NCBI RefSeq assembly: GCF_005889715.1
Contig: NZ_VCKW01000061.1
Coordinates: 1-36,047, forward strand
DNA from: Actinomadura soli
GTDB lineage: Bacteria > Actinomycetota > Actinomycetes > Streptosporangiales > Streptosporangiaceae
Reading direction: 5' to 3'
Length of the DNA stretch: 36,047 nt
In this document: positions 16,461 through 23,968 of the stretch, one piece after another
Layout of the letters: each line of letters starts with the position of its first letter
Numbering within the stretch: the first letter of the stretch is position 1
The notes under the pieces: model-generated
The model's database searches: none
The model's input: the letters and a program-made list of their open reading frames with translations, nothing else
Told to the model about the DNA's origin: nothing
Made by a program: the position numbers and the translations under genes

Positions 16461-17995
16461 TCTCATTGTCCCGTCACGGGCAGTCGACTTCGTTGATCTC
16501 GCCGAACAGCGTCCTGGCCAACGCTCTGCTGCGCACCATCGACCTCCTCCGGCCGCGCGTGCTGGCGACCCGGCCGGCACGGATCGAGTTCGTGGTCGGC
16601 ACCCAGATCAACGGAGCTCCGCATCTGGGCACCAACCTGGTCCAGACCGCCGCGTTCCTGCTGGCCAAGACCACCCGCCGCGAGTTCTCCATCGACACGA
16701 CGGTGCGCTTCGGGGCACTGGACAACGCCCCGTACGACGTCGTACTCGACCCCGAAACTCACCACGCCTACCAGCAGACCTACATCCATGCCCTGGGCAA
16801 GGACAAGATCGCCGAACTGATCGCCATCTACTATGTCGAGTTCTTCGACTCGCTGTCCGAGGCCACCGACACCGACTACTCGGTAGAGACTTACACCGGC
16901 CGGCAGGCAACGCCGGGGTTCCGGGCGGAGTTCCTGCGCACCCTGGAACGGCTGGAGGACATTCGCTGGTGGATGGCGCCCTCGCACGGCACGGTCCACA
17001 TCCGCATTCCCTGCCCCGACTGCGGTTGGGCGGAGAAACGCGCCGACCGGACCAAACTGGTCCGGCTCGATGAGGACGGCGCCACATTCACCGCAGTCTG
17101 CCTGGACCACGGCCCCTATGAGAGCCACGTCGACCCCGAAGACGACCAGCCCTACCTCGACCTGGCCACTCTCTATCGCAACCTGGTCAAGGAACGCGCA
17201 TTCGGCCGCGACCCTGACGTCCTGCACGTGATGATGAAGGGCGGCGACTGGGCCTTCGGCTGCCAGCTCGTCGACGGCGCGCTGGGAGCGCTGGGCACCC
17301 CTGCCGCGCAAATGCCGATGCGGATCTTCACCCCACAGGTCCTCGCGCCGACCGGAGCGAAGCTGTCCAAGTCGCTGTTGCGCGGGCAGGGCAAAGACGC
17401 CCTGCCAGCCGACGTCGAGCCTTGGATGCTCGACACCACCACCTGGCCCGGCGAACTCGACAACTATGTCGACTCACTCGTCTGGCTCGTCGGCCGATTA
17501 CTTACCGACCCCAAGCACTTCTTCCGCTCGTTCACCGTCAAGGAACTCGGCCGCCTCATGACCGCACGACCCGCCATAATGCCCGTCCGCGCCCACGAAA
17601 TGGGCATCTACAAGCGCTATTTCGACCTGATCGCCACCGGCCGCAAGACCACCGAGATCCGGGTCAACGACTCCAGCCGCAAGAAGATCAAGGAAGGCTC
17701 GCTGATCCGGTTCCGCTGCCAGGGCGATCAGATCCTCACCCGGGTCACCCGCATTGCCCGCTACAGCAGCTTCGAGGAAATGTTCGACCACGAGGCGGTC
17801 ACCTCGGTCAACCCTTTGGCCACCCGGGAGGAACAGCTCGCGAACATCCGGCAGATCTATCCGCCCGAACGGGAAACCCTGGGCGTCGTCGCCATCGGCA
17901 TCGAACTCGTCGACCCGCCCCGCACCGACCTGGCAGCATCGCCCCCCGATATGGGAACGGGAACTGATGACAGTCGAACGGGTTCATTGGGCTGA
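16457..17995 (+). CDS. Class I aminoacyl-tRNA-synthetase-like protein with C-terminal ASCH domain
   Basis: The 512-aa protein begins at a GTG that overlaps the previous stop (GTGA). The HIGH-like signature is NGAPHLGTN (residues 52-60, with H56-L57-G58-T59), and the KMSKS-like one is GAKLSKS (300-306). Between them is a zinc knuckle, C186-x2-C189 with C215 and H218. This layout is that of a class I synthetase catalytic domain, perhaps closest to class I lysyl-tRNA synthetase. There is no room for a full anticodon-binding domain. From about residue 380 to 485 is an ASCH domain, a PUA-like RNA-binding fold, shown by TGRKTTEIRVND. I infer an enzyme that activates an amino acid or similar acid and transfers it to an RNA or small molecule. 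The true substrate cannot be seen. Confidence 0.85.
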   Translation: MISLSRHGQSTSLISPNSVLANALLRTIDLLRPRVLATRPARIEFVVGTQINGAPHLGTNLVQTAAFLLAKTTRREFSIDTTVRFGALDNAPYDVVLDPETHHAYQQTYIHALGKDKIAELIAIYYVEFFDSLSEATDTDYSVETYTGRQATPGFRAEFLRTLERLEDIRWWMAPSHGTVHIRIPCPDCGWAEKRADRTKLVRLDEDGATFTAVCLDHGPYESHVDPEDDQPYLDLATLYRNLVKERAFGRDPDVLHVMMKGGDWAFGCQLVDGALGALGTPAAQMPMRIFTPQVLAPTGAKLSKSLLRGQGKDALPADVEPWMLDTTTWPGELDNYVDSLVWLVGRLLTDPKHFFRSFTVKELGRLMTARPAIMPVRAHEMGIYKRYFDLIATGRKTTEIRVNDSSRKKIKEGSLIRFRCQGDQILTRVTRIARYSSFEEMFDHEAVTSVNPLATREEQLANIRQIYPPERETLGVVAIGIELVDPPRTDLAASPPDMGTGTDDSRTGSLG

Positions 17996-18040
17996 GCTGC
18001 CGGAGGCCGTCCGGACGAAGGTCGCAGGCCGTACCGGGCC
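17967..18040 (+). pseudogene. N-terminal stump of an aminoglycoside-phosphotransferase-like gene
   Basis: From the ATG at 17967, inside the 3' end of the ASCH gene, about 24 codons read MTVERVHWAELPEAVRTKVAGRTGP, like the N-terminus of actinomycete phosphotransferase-family (APH fold) proteins. After GRTGP the frame continues as an unrelated Arg/Gly-rich tail antisense to the WYL gene and stops at 18080. The kinase body is missing. I infer a fourth cassette gene whose rest was deleted when the right boundary formed. The match is short and from memory. Confidence 0.45.
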
Positions 18041-18054
18041 CCGGAGCGGGGTTC

Positions 18055-18771
18055 TCAGACGAGTTCGAGGGGGCGGATGACGTAGTCGGTCGGTGGGGGC
18101 GACATCTCGTCGAAGCCGCGTTCGGGGGCCCGTTCGTCGAGGAGGGCGGCGCGGCGGATGCGGTCGATGCGGAAGACGCGGGCGCCGTTGCGGAGGCGGC
18201 ACCAGCCGATCAGGTACCAGCGCAGGGAGACCGCGGTGAACGCGACCGGTTCGACGTCGCGTTCCGTCTCGGTGCCGTCGGCGTCGACGTAGCGGAGACG
18301 GACGACGCGGCGGGCGGACATGGCCTCTTCCAGGACGGCGGGCACCGAGGCGGGCGCGGAGTCGGGTTCGCCCCCGTCCGGCGGCGTCATGAACCGGACG
18401 CGTTCGGCCAGCTCGCGGGCCGAGGCGCTGTCGGCCGCCTACATCGCCGCGACGATCTTGTGGAGGGCAGTGCGGGCGGACCGGGAGTACGGCGACCCGC
18501 CCGCCCGGGACAGGGTGATCGCGATGGCGACGGCCTCGGCGGGCGTGAAGTTCAGCGGCGGCAGCGTGCGGCTCTTGTCGAGGGTGTAGCCGCCGCCGCG
18601 GCCCACGTCCGCGAAGATCGGCACCCCGGCCTGCTGCAGCGCGCCGATGTCGCGCTCGATCGTGCGGGCGCTGACCTCGTAACGCGCGGCCAGCTCCCGC
18701 GCGCTGACGCGGCGCGGCGCGCAGGCCCGCAGCTCCTCCACGAGTGCGTACAAGCGGTCGGTGCGGTTCAC
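18055..18771 (-). pseudogene. WYL-domain YafY-type regulator broken by one in-frame amber codon
   Basis: The N-terminal part begins at the GTG at 18769-18771: RTDRLYALVEELRA, a DeoR-type helix-turn-helix VSARELAARYEVSARTIERDIGALQQAGVPI, then GRGGGYTLD. It reads HKIVAAM, TAG (18439-18441), then AADSASARELAERVRFM and on to the WYL domain SLRWYLIGWCRLRNGARVFRID without any frame change. One base change (for example CAG to TAG) explains the break. Family members are about 320 aa or less with this exact two-domain plan, so both halves are one gene. It lies 29 bases downstream of the epoxide-hydrolase-like gene and may have formed an operon with it. A sequencing error or readthrough cannot be excluded. 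Confidence 0.85.
18171..18225. repeat. Right copy of WYL-derived direct repeat
   Basis: These 55 bases inside the WYL gene match 14779-14833 at 51 positions in direct orientation. The two copies bracket the three-gene cassette, 3.4 kb apart, and could support deletion of the cassette by homologous recombination. Confidence 0.75.
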
Positions 18772-18800
18772 GCGGTGACCGTACGCCCCGCCTACGACAG

Positions 18801-19751
18801 TCAGAGGCCGCGCAGGAAGCCGATCATGGCATCGTTGACCTCGGCGGGGCCTTCCTGCTGCGTCCAGTGGCCGCACCCGGACAGCCAGACGGTGTCGCGG
18901 AGGTTCGGCACGAAGTCGCTCATCGAGCCGATCGCGTCGCGCGCGGCGATGGCGGTGACGTCGCGGTCACCTGCGACGAACAGGGCGGGAGGGCCGATCC
19001 GCGCGCGGTGCCACGCGGCGGTCAGCTCCCAGTTCCGGTCGAGGTTGCGGTACCAGTTGACCGGTCCGGTGAAGCCGCTGGACGCGTATTCGTCCACGTA
19101 GGTCGCGATGTCGTCGCCGGTCAGCCAGCCCGGAAGCTTCTCGGGTTCTGCGAGCGTGTCGAGGAACTCTCCGCCGTCCGGGATGGTCAGCAGGGGCGTC
19201 GGGGCGTCGCCCGACAGCCCGTACAGGACGCGGCGGAACGTGGCGCGCCGGTCGCGGTCGAGGCCGACCTCGGGGACGTCCGGCTGCTGGAAATGGACCA
19301 TGTAGAAGCCGTCGCCGAACAGGCGGCGCATGGCCGCGACCGGTGGCCTGCTGCTCCGCGGACGGTGCGGCACCGACATCCCGATCACCCCGCGCACCAC
19401 GTCGGGGCGCATCTGCGCGACGGCCCACGCCACCGGCGCGCCCCAGTCGTGCCCGGCGACCACGGCGCGGTCGGCGCCGAGCGCGGGGATCAGCCCGGCC
19501 ACGTCGCCGGCCAGGTGCAGGATCGTGTACTGGCCGGGATCCGGCGGGCCGCCCGTCCGGGCGTAGCCGCGCTGGTCCGGCGCGACGGCGTGGAACCCGG
19601 CGGCGGCGAGCGCGGCGAGCTGGTGCCGCCACGAGTACCAGCATTCGGGGAAGCCGTGCAGGAGCAGCACGAGCGGCCCCTCACCGGCCTCGGCGACGTG
19701 CATGCGCAGCCCGCTCTCCGACTGGACGAAGCGATGCGTGATCTCGGTCAT
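18801..19751 (-). CDS. Epoxide-hydrolase-like alpha/beta hydrolase
   Basis: The 316-aa cytoplasmic protein has HGFPE (residues 32-36, oxyanion region), the nucleophile elbow GHDWGA with Asp102, and cap-domain tyrosines at about 150 (GFYMVHFQ) and 234 (NWYRN). The acid is probably Asp262 or Asp264 (AGDRDV), and His295 lies in GCGHWTQQEGP. An Asp nucleophile plus two cap tyrosines is the epoxide hydrolase pattern; haloalkane dehalogenases would lack the tyrosines. The ATG at 19749-19751 has only GGGG as a ribosome site. It starts 16 bases after the PHP gene ends, on the same strand, and is followed by the broken WYL regulator. Natural substrate unknown. Confidence 0.9.
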   Translation of the reverse strand: MTEITHRFVQSESGLRMHVAEAGEGPLVLLLHGFPECWYSWRHQLAALAAAGFHAVAPDQRGYARTGGPPDPGQYTILHLAGDVAGLIPALGADRAVVAGHDWGAPVAWAVAQMRPDVVRGVIGMSVPHRPRSSRPPVAAMRRLFGDGFYMVHFQQPDVPEVGLDRDRRATFRRVLYGLSGDAPTPLLTIPDGGEFLDTLAEPEKLPGWLTGDDIATYVDEYASSGFTGPVNWYRNLDRNWELTAAWHRARIGPPALFVAGDRDVTAIAARDAIGSMSDFVPNLRDTVWLSGCGHWTQQEGPAEVNDAMIGFLRGL

Positions 19752-19767
19752 CGGTACCCCAGGGTCC

Positions 19768-20796
19768 TCAAAGTCGGGCGCGGGTCCAGGCGAGGAGGTC
19801 GTCGGCGGGCAGGGCGTTGACGATCCGCGACTCGGGGACGGCGCAGCGCGCGGCCCGTTCGCAGCCGTAGGGCTGCCAGTCGAGCTGGCCGGGGGCGTGG
19901 GCGTCGGAGTCGATGGAGAAGCGGCAGCCCGCCTCGACGGCCAGGCGGAGCAGGCGCTTCGGCGGGTCGAGGCGCTCCGGCCGCGAGTTGATCTCGACGG
20001 CGACGTCGTAGGCGGCGCAGGCGTCGAAGACGAGGGCCGCGTCGAACTCCGACTCGGGGCGCAGGCCGCCGCGCTTGCCTCCGGCTTTGACGATCCGTCC
20101 GGTGCAGTGGCCGAGGACGTTCACGCGCGGGTTCGCGATGGCCGCGACCATGCGCTTGGTCATGGCGACGCGGTCCATGCGGAGCTTGGAGTGGACGCTG
20201 GCGACGACGACGTCCAGCCGGTCGAGGAGGTCGGGATCCTGGTCGAGGGTGCCGTCCTCCAGGATGTCGACCTCGATACCGGTGAGAATGCGGAACGGTG
20301 CGAGCGACTCGTTGATTTCGGCGACGACGTCGAGCTGGCGGCGGAGCCGGTCGGCGGACAGGCCGTTGGCGACCTTCAGGCGCGGGGAATGGTCGGTGAG
20401 CGCGATGTACTCGTGGCCGAGGCCGCGTGCCGTTTCGGCCATTTCCTTGATGGGAGAGCCGCCGTCCGACCAGTCGCTGTGGGTGTGCAGGTCGCCCTTG
20501 AGGGCGGAGCGGATGGCGGCGGCGGCCTCGTCCACCGGCTCGCCTTCGGTGGCCTCCAGCCGGCGCAGGTAGACGGGGGTCTCGCCGCGCAGCGCCTCCT
20601 CGATCACGAGGGCGGTGACCTTGCCGATGCCGGGCAGCGCGGTCAGCGTGCCCGCGTCGGCGCGGGCGGCGAGGTCGTCGCGGGACGTCCGCTCGGCGAG
20701 GTCGGCGGCCGTGCGGAAGGCTCGCACGCGGTAGGTCGGCTCGTGGGCGCGCTCCAGCAGGAACGCGATACGGCGCAGGGCTTCGACGGGCTCCAC
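19768..20796 (-). CDS. PHP domain protein with N-terminal helix-hairpin-helix
   Basis: The 342-aa protein has an N-terminal polymerase-X-like helical part with a helix-hairpin-helix, LTALPGIGKVTALVIEEAL (about 51-69). The PHP metal-dependent phosphoesterase domain follows, starting with GDLHTHSDWSDGG (H104, H106) and continuing through EVDILEDG, VASVHSK, LGHCTGR and SIDSDAH. This is the C-terminal plan of bacterial family X DNA polymerases without the polymerase domain. Family actinobacterial proteins are annotated as PHP hydrolases or histidinol-phosphatase-like. A DNA repair role as 3'-5' exonuclease is possible but inferred. The GTG at 20794-20796 starts the conserved EPVEALRRIAFLLERA; an ATG at 20823 would add nine residues. 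Confidence 0.88.
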   Translation of the reverse strand: MEPVEALRRIAFLLERAHEPTYRVRAFRTAADLAERTSRDDLAARADAGTLTALPGIGKVTALVIEEALRGETPVYLRRLEATEGEPVDEAAAAIRSALKGDLHTHSDWSDGGSPIKEMAETARGLGHEYIALTDHSPRLKVANGLSADRLRRQLDVVAEINESLAPFRILTGIEVDILEDGTLDQDPDLLDRLDVVVASVHSKLRMDRVAMTKRMVAAIANPRVNVLGHCTGRIVKAGGKRGGLRPESEFDAALVFDACAAYDVAVEINSRPERLDPPKRLLRLAVEAGCRFSIDSDAHAPGQLDWQPYGCERAARCAVPESRIVNALPADDLLAWTRARL

Positions 20797-20880
20797 GCAT
20801 CGCACCGTACCCAGGTATGACATGACGTGTCCCACCACGGTGTCATCCGGGTGCCGCCGGAATTTCTCTAGCCTGGGCTC

Positions 20881-22212
20881 ATGGCCGGGGAGAAGGCGCT
20901 GCTGCGGTACGTCCTGCGGGACGTGCTCCTCGCCGCCGCGGTGACGGGCCGGGCCGACCCGGCGCCGCTCGACCGGCCCTGGCCGTTCCTGCTCAGGTGG
21001 ACGCGGTACGTCGGCCTCGGGCAGGCGCGGTTCGGGGTCGTGGTGAACGTGCTCGGGCTCGCGCTGACCGTCGTGATGATCGGGGGGACGCTGTCGCTGC
21101 TGTCAGACGAGTCCATGGAGCGCGGCTTCGAGCTGTCCGGCCTGACGCAGTTGTACATCGCGCTCGCGGTGACGGCGCCGTTCGCGCTGCGCGACCTGCA
21201 TCCGCTCGCCGCGTGGCGGTGGAGCTTCCTGGGGACGGCGCTGGTCGACGTCGGCGGGTGGCTGAGCACGCCGTACGTCCCGTGGGGCGCGATCACCGCG
21301 CTCGCCTGCGTGTGCACGGTGGCGATGCGCTGCTCGCGGGACGTCACGCTCGGCGTCGCGGTCCTGTCGTTCGCCGGGGTGTGGATCAAGGATTCGGAGA
21401 CGGCGCTCAACGCGTCGGTGCTGCTCGTCCCGCCGCTGGCGGTGGGGTACGCGGTCCGGCTCCGGCAGACGTCGCGGCGGCAGCTCGCCGAGCAGCGGCT
21501 GCGGCTCGCCTTCGAGGAGCGGCGGCACCAGGACGCCGAGGCGGTGCTGACCGAGCGGCAGCGGATCGCGCGGGAGCTGCACGACGTCGTCGCGCACCAC
21601 ATGTCGATGATCGCCATCCAGGCGGAGGCGGCGCCGTACAAGGTCGAGTCGGTACCGGACGAGACGCGCCGCGACCTCGCCGAGATCCGCGCGACGGCGC
21701 TGGACGCGCTGACGGAGCTGCGCCGGGTCCTCGGCGTCCTGCGCTCGGAGGACGGCGCCGAGACCGCGCCGCAGCCCGGCCTCGACCGGCTGGACGAGCT
21801 GGTGGGCAACGCGCGGGCGGCGGGGCTGCACGTGACGACGCGGCTGGACGGCGACCTCGCCGGGCTCCCGCCGGGCGTGGGCCTCACCGCCTACCGGATC
21901 CTGCAGGAGGCGCTGAGCAACGCGATGCGGCACGCGCCCGGTTCGCGGGTGCAGGTCGAGGCGTCCCGCTCGGACGGCATAGTGTGGCTCGGCGTCGTCA
22001 ACGGGCCTCCCGCCGACGGCCGGGCCCCCGGCCCGGGGCTTCCGGGCGGCGGCCACGGGCTGGTCGGGATGCGGGAGCGGGCCGCCGCGCTCGGCGGCGA
22101 GCTGACCGCCCGCCCCACACCGGACGGAGGATTCGCGGTGACCGCCAACCTGCCGGTAGAGGCTCCTTCCCCGGCGCGGGACACGACGAGACCGGCGCGG
22201 GACGCGACGTGA
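20881..22212 (+). CDS. Sensor histidine kinase (HisKA_3/NarX type)
   Basis: The 443-aa membrane protein has about four to five hydrophobic segments (about 53-73, 88-104, 115-130, 134-150 and 155-190). A coiled-coil-like Glu/Arg-rich linker follows, then the HisKA_3 dimerisation motif ERQRIARELHDVVAHHMSM with phospho-acceptor His234. The ATPase part shows YRILQEALSNAMRHAPGS (N box) and GGHGLVGMRERAAALGG (G2 box). There is no large extracellular sensor loop, so it may sense the membrane or a membrane partner. Its stop overlaps the start of the response regulator (GTGA), the standard cognate pair. The start at 20881 is an ATG, divergent from the PHP gene by 84 bases. Confidence 0.93.
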   Translation: MAGEKALLRYVLRDVLLAAAVTGRADPAPLDRPWPFLLRWTRYVGLGQARFGVVVNVLGLALTVVMIGGTLSLLSDESMERGFELSGLTQLYIALAVTAPFALRDLHPLAAWRWSFLGTALVDVGGWLSTPYVPWGAITALACVCTVAMRCSRDVTLGVAVLSFAGVWIKDSETALNASVLLVPPLAVGYAVRLRQTSRRQLAEQRLRLAFEERRHQDAEAVLTERQRIARELHDVVAHHMSMIAIQAEAAPYKVESVPDETRRDLAEIRATALDALTELRRVLGVLRSEDGAETAPQPGLDRLDELVGNARAAGLHVTTRLDGDLAGLPPGVGLTAYRILQEALSNAMRHAPGSRVQVEASRSDGIVWLGVVNGPPADGRAPGPGLPGGGHGLVGMRERAAALGGELTARPTPDGGFAVTANLPVEAPSPARDTTRPARDAT

Positions 22213-22874
22213 CCATCCGGGTCGTGATCGTCGACGACCAGGGCATGGTGCGCTCCGGGTTCGGCGTGCTGCTGAACGCGCAGCCCGACATCGAGGTCGT
22301 CGGCGAGGCCGTGGACGGCGAGGAGGGCCTGCGGCGCGTCGCGGTCCTGCGTCCCGACGTGGTGCTGATGGACGTCCGCATGCCGGTCATGGACGGCCTG
22401 GAGGCGACCCGCCGCCTCCTCGCGGGCACCGCCGACGGCGCCCCGAAGGTCCTCATGCTCACCACGTTCGACCTGGACGACTACGTGTACGAGGCGCTGC
22501 GCGCCGGGGCCAGCGGGTTCCTGCTGAAGGACGCGTCCGCGACGGAGCTGGCGGACGCCGTCCGGATCGTGGCGGCGGGCGACGCGCTGCTGTCGCCGTC
22601 GATCACCCGGCGCCTCATCGCGGAGTTCTCCCGGCTCGGCGGGCCGAGGGCGCCGTCCCGCAAGCGGCTGGCGGAGCTGACCGAGCGGGAGACCGAGGTC
22701 CTGACGCTGGTGGCGCGCGGGCTGTCCAACGGCGAGATCGCGCAGGCGCTCGTCGTCGCGGAGCAGACCGTCAAGACGCATTTCGGGCGGATCCTGATGA
22801 AGCTCGACCTCCGGGACCGTCCGCAGGCGATCGTCTACGCCTACGAGGTCGGGCTGGTCCGGCCGGGCGACTGA
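22209..22874 (+). CDS. Response regulator, NarL/FixJ family
   Basis: The 221-aa protein has a receiver domain (residues 3-120) with acidic pair D9-D10, phospho-acceptor D55 in VVLMDVRMP, Thr86 region LMLTTFD, and Lys105 region FLLKDAS. A LuxR-type helix-turn-helix lies at about 158-215 (LTERETEVLTLVARGLSNGEIAQ, then VKTHFGRILMKLDL). It is the cognate partner of the overlapping histidine kinase and binds DNA when phosphorylated. Target genes are not visible, but the hydrolase-acyltransferase group just downstream is a plausible target by position. Confidence 0.94.
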   Translation: MTIRVVIVDDQGMVRSGFGVLLNAQPDIEVVGEAVDGEEGLRRVAVLRPDVVLMDVRMPVMDGLEATRRLLAGTADGAPKVLMLTTFDLDDYVYEALRAGASGFLLKDASATELADAVRIVAAGDALLSPSITRRLIAEFSRLGGPRAPSRKRLAELTERETEVLTLVARGLSNGEIAQALVVAEQTVKTHFGRILMKLDLRDRPQAIVYAYEVGLVRPGD

Positions 22875-23005
22875 TACCCGGGTCGCATCCGTCGTACCGG
22901 AGTCGCATGCCGGAAGAGCACACCACCGGTTGATCCGCGCTACGGCGTCCGATTTCTAACTTCCTGGTCAGTGCTTCACCCCACTGCCCAGGGAGGACGT
23001 TCCGG

Positions 23006-23968
23006 ATGCCCAGCGTTCGCAAGGCCGTGGCGGTCGCGTCCGTCCTGGCGGTGGCCGGGTCCGCCGCCGGGTCGGCGGCGGCCACGACCGGCGGCACGGA
23101 CGTCTACGCCGCCCCGGGCCCGGCGCCCGGCCTGTCGGCGGCGGCGCTCGACCTCCGCTACCAGGCCGCCGACCGGGAGATCGAACGCGCGCTGGCGACC
23201 GCGCGACACGTCCGCGACAGCGATCGGGCGCGTGCTCTGACGGCGTTCCGCTCCGGCGGACGGCGGTTCCTGTCGTTCGACCCCCGGGGCCGCGGGCGCG
23301 CCGTCGAGGTCATCGGCGACCTGCGGCGCGCCGACCGGATCGCCGTCGTCGTGCCCGGCGCGGACAACTCGCTCACCAACTACGACTCCCCCAAGTTCGC
23401 GGGCGGCGGCAGCCGCGCGCTCTACCGGCAGGCCCGTGCCGACGCGCCCGGCGCCCGGCTCGCCGTGATCGCCTGGCTCGGCTACGACACGCCGTCGTCG
23501 CCCGGCGTCGGCGTCCTGACGAGCGGACGGGCCGAGGACGGCGCCCCCGTCCTGCGCCGCCTCCTCACCGCCGTCCACCGCGTGAACGGGCACGGACGGT
23601 TCGCGCTTCTCTGCCACAGCTACGGCTCGGTGGTGTGCGCAAAAGCCGCACCGAGTCTTGGGCCGCTGCCGGTGGACGAGATCGCCCTGTTCGGCAGTCC
23701 AGGCACCACGGCCGGCACCGTCGCGGACTTCCGGACGTCCGCCCGCGTCTGGGCGGGCCGCGCGAAGGGCGACTGGATGCGGTACGTGCCGAACGTCCGC
23801 TTCGCCGGTCTGGGGTTCGGCGCCGACCCCGTCTCACCCGGGTTCGGCGCCCTGCGCTTCGACGCCGGGACGGGCCCGCACAGCGCCTACCTGAAGCCCG
23901 GCTCCCTCGCGCTCCGCAACCTCGCCCTGATCGCCCTCGGCCGCGCCGCGGAGGTCACCCGTGCTTGA
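23006..23968 (+). CDS. Secreted DUF1023-type alpha/beta hydrolase (copy 1)
   Basis: The 320-aa protein starts with a signal-peptide-like segment (VRKAVAVASVLAVAGSAAG, cleavage near residue 26-30). The hydrolase domain contains a VVPGAD strand, a WLGYD turn and the nucleophile elbow CHSYGS (Ser205). A C-terminal GPHSAYLKPGS probably supplies the catalytic His. This is the DUF1023 group of actinomycete alpha/beta hydrolases. It is likely exported or surface-bound and acts on an ester. The ATG at 23006 follows GGGAGGACGTTCCG. It overlaps the next gene by eight bases and is about half identical to the protein at 25145. Confidence 0.88.
   Translation: MPSVRKAVAVASVLAVAGSAAGSAAATTGGTDVYAAPGPAPGLSAAALDLRYQAADREIERALATARHVRDSDRARALTAFRSGGRRFLSFDPRGRGRAVEVIGDLRRADRIAVVVPGADNSLTNYDSPKFAGGGSRALYRQARADAPGARLAVIAWLGYDTPSSPGVGVLTSGRAEDGAPVLRRLLTAVHRVNGHGRFALLCHSYGSVVCAKAAPSLGPLPVDEIALFGSPGTTAGTVADFRTSARVWAGRAKGDWMRYVPNVRFAGLGFGADPVSPGFGALRFDAGTGPHSAYLKPGSLALRNLALIALGRAAEVTRA

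Noticed and set aside
18037..18051. CCCCG-GAG-CGGGG hairpin between cassette and WYL gene as terminator
   Set aside because: Only five pairs with a three-base loop and no U-tract; too weak to list.
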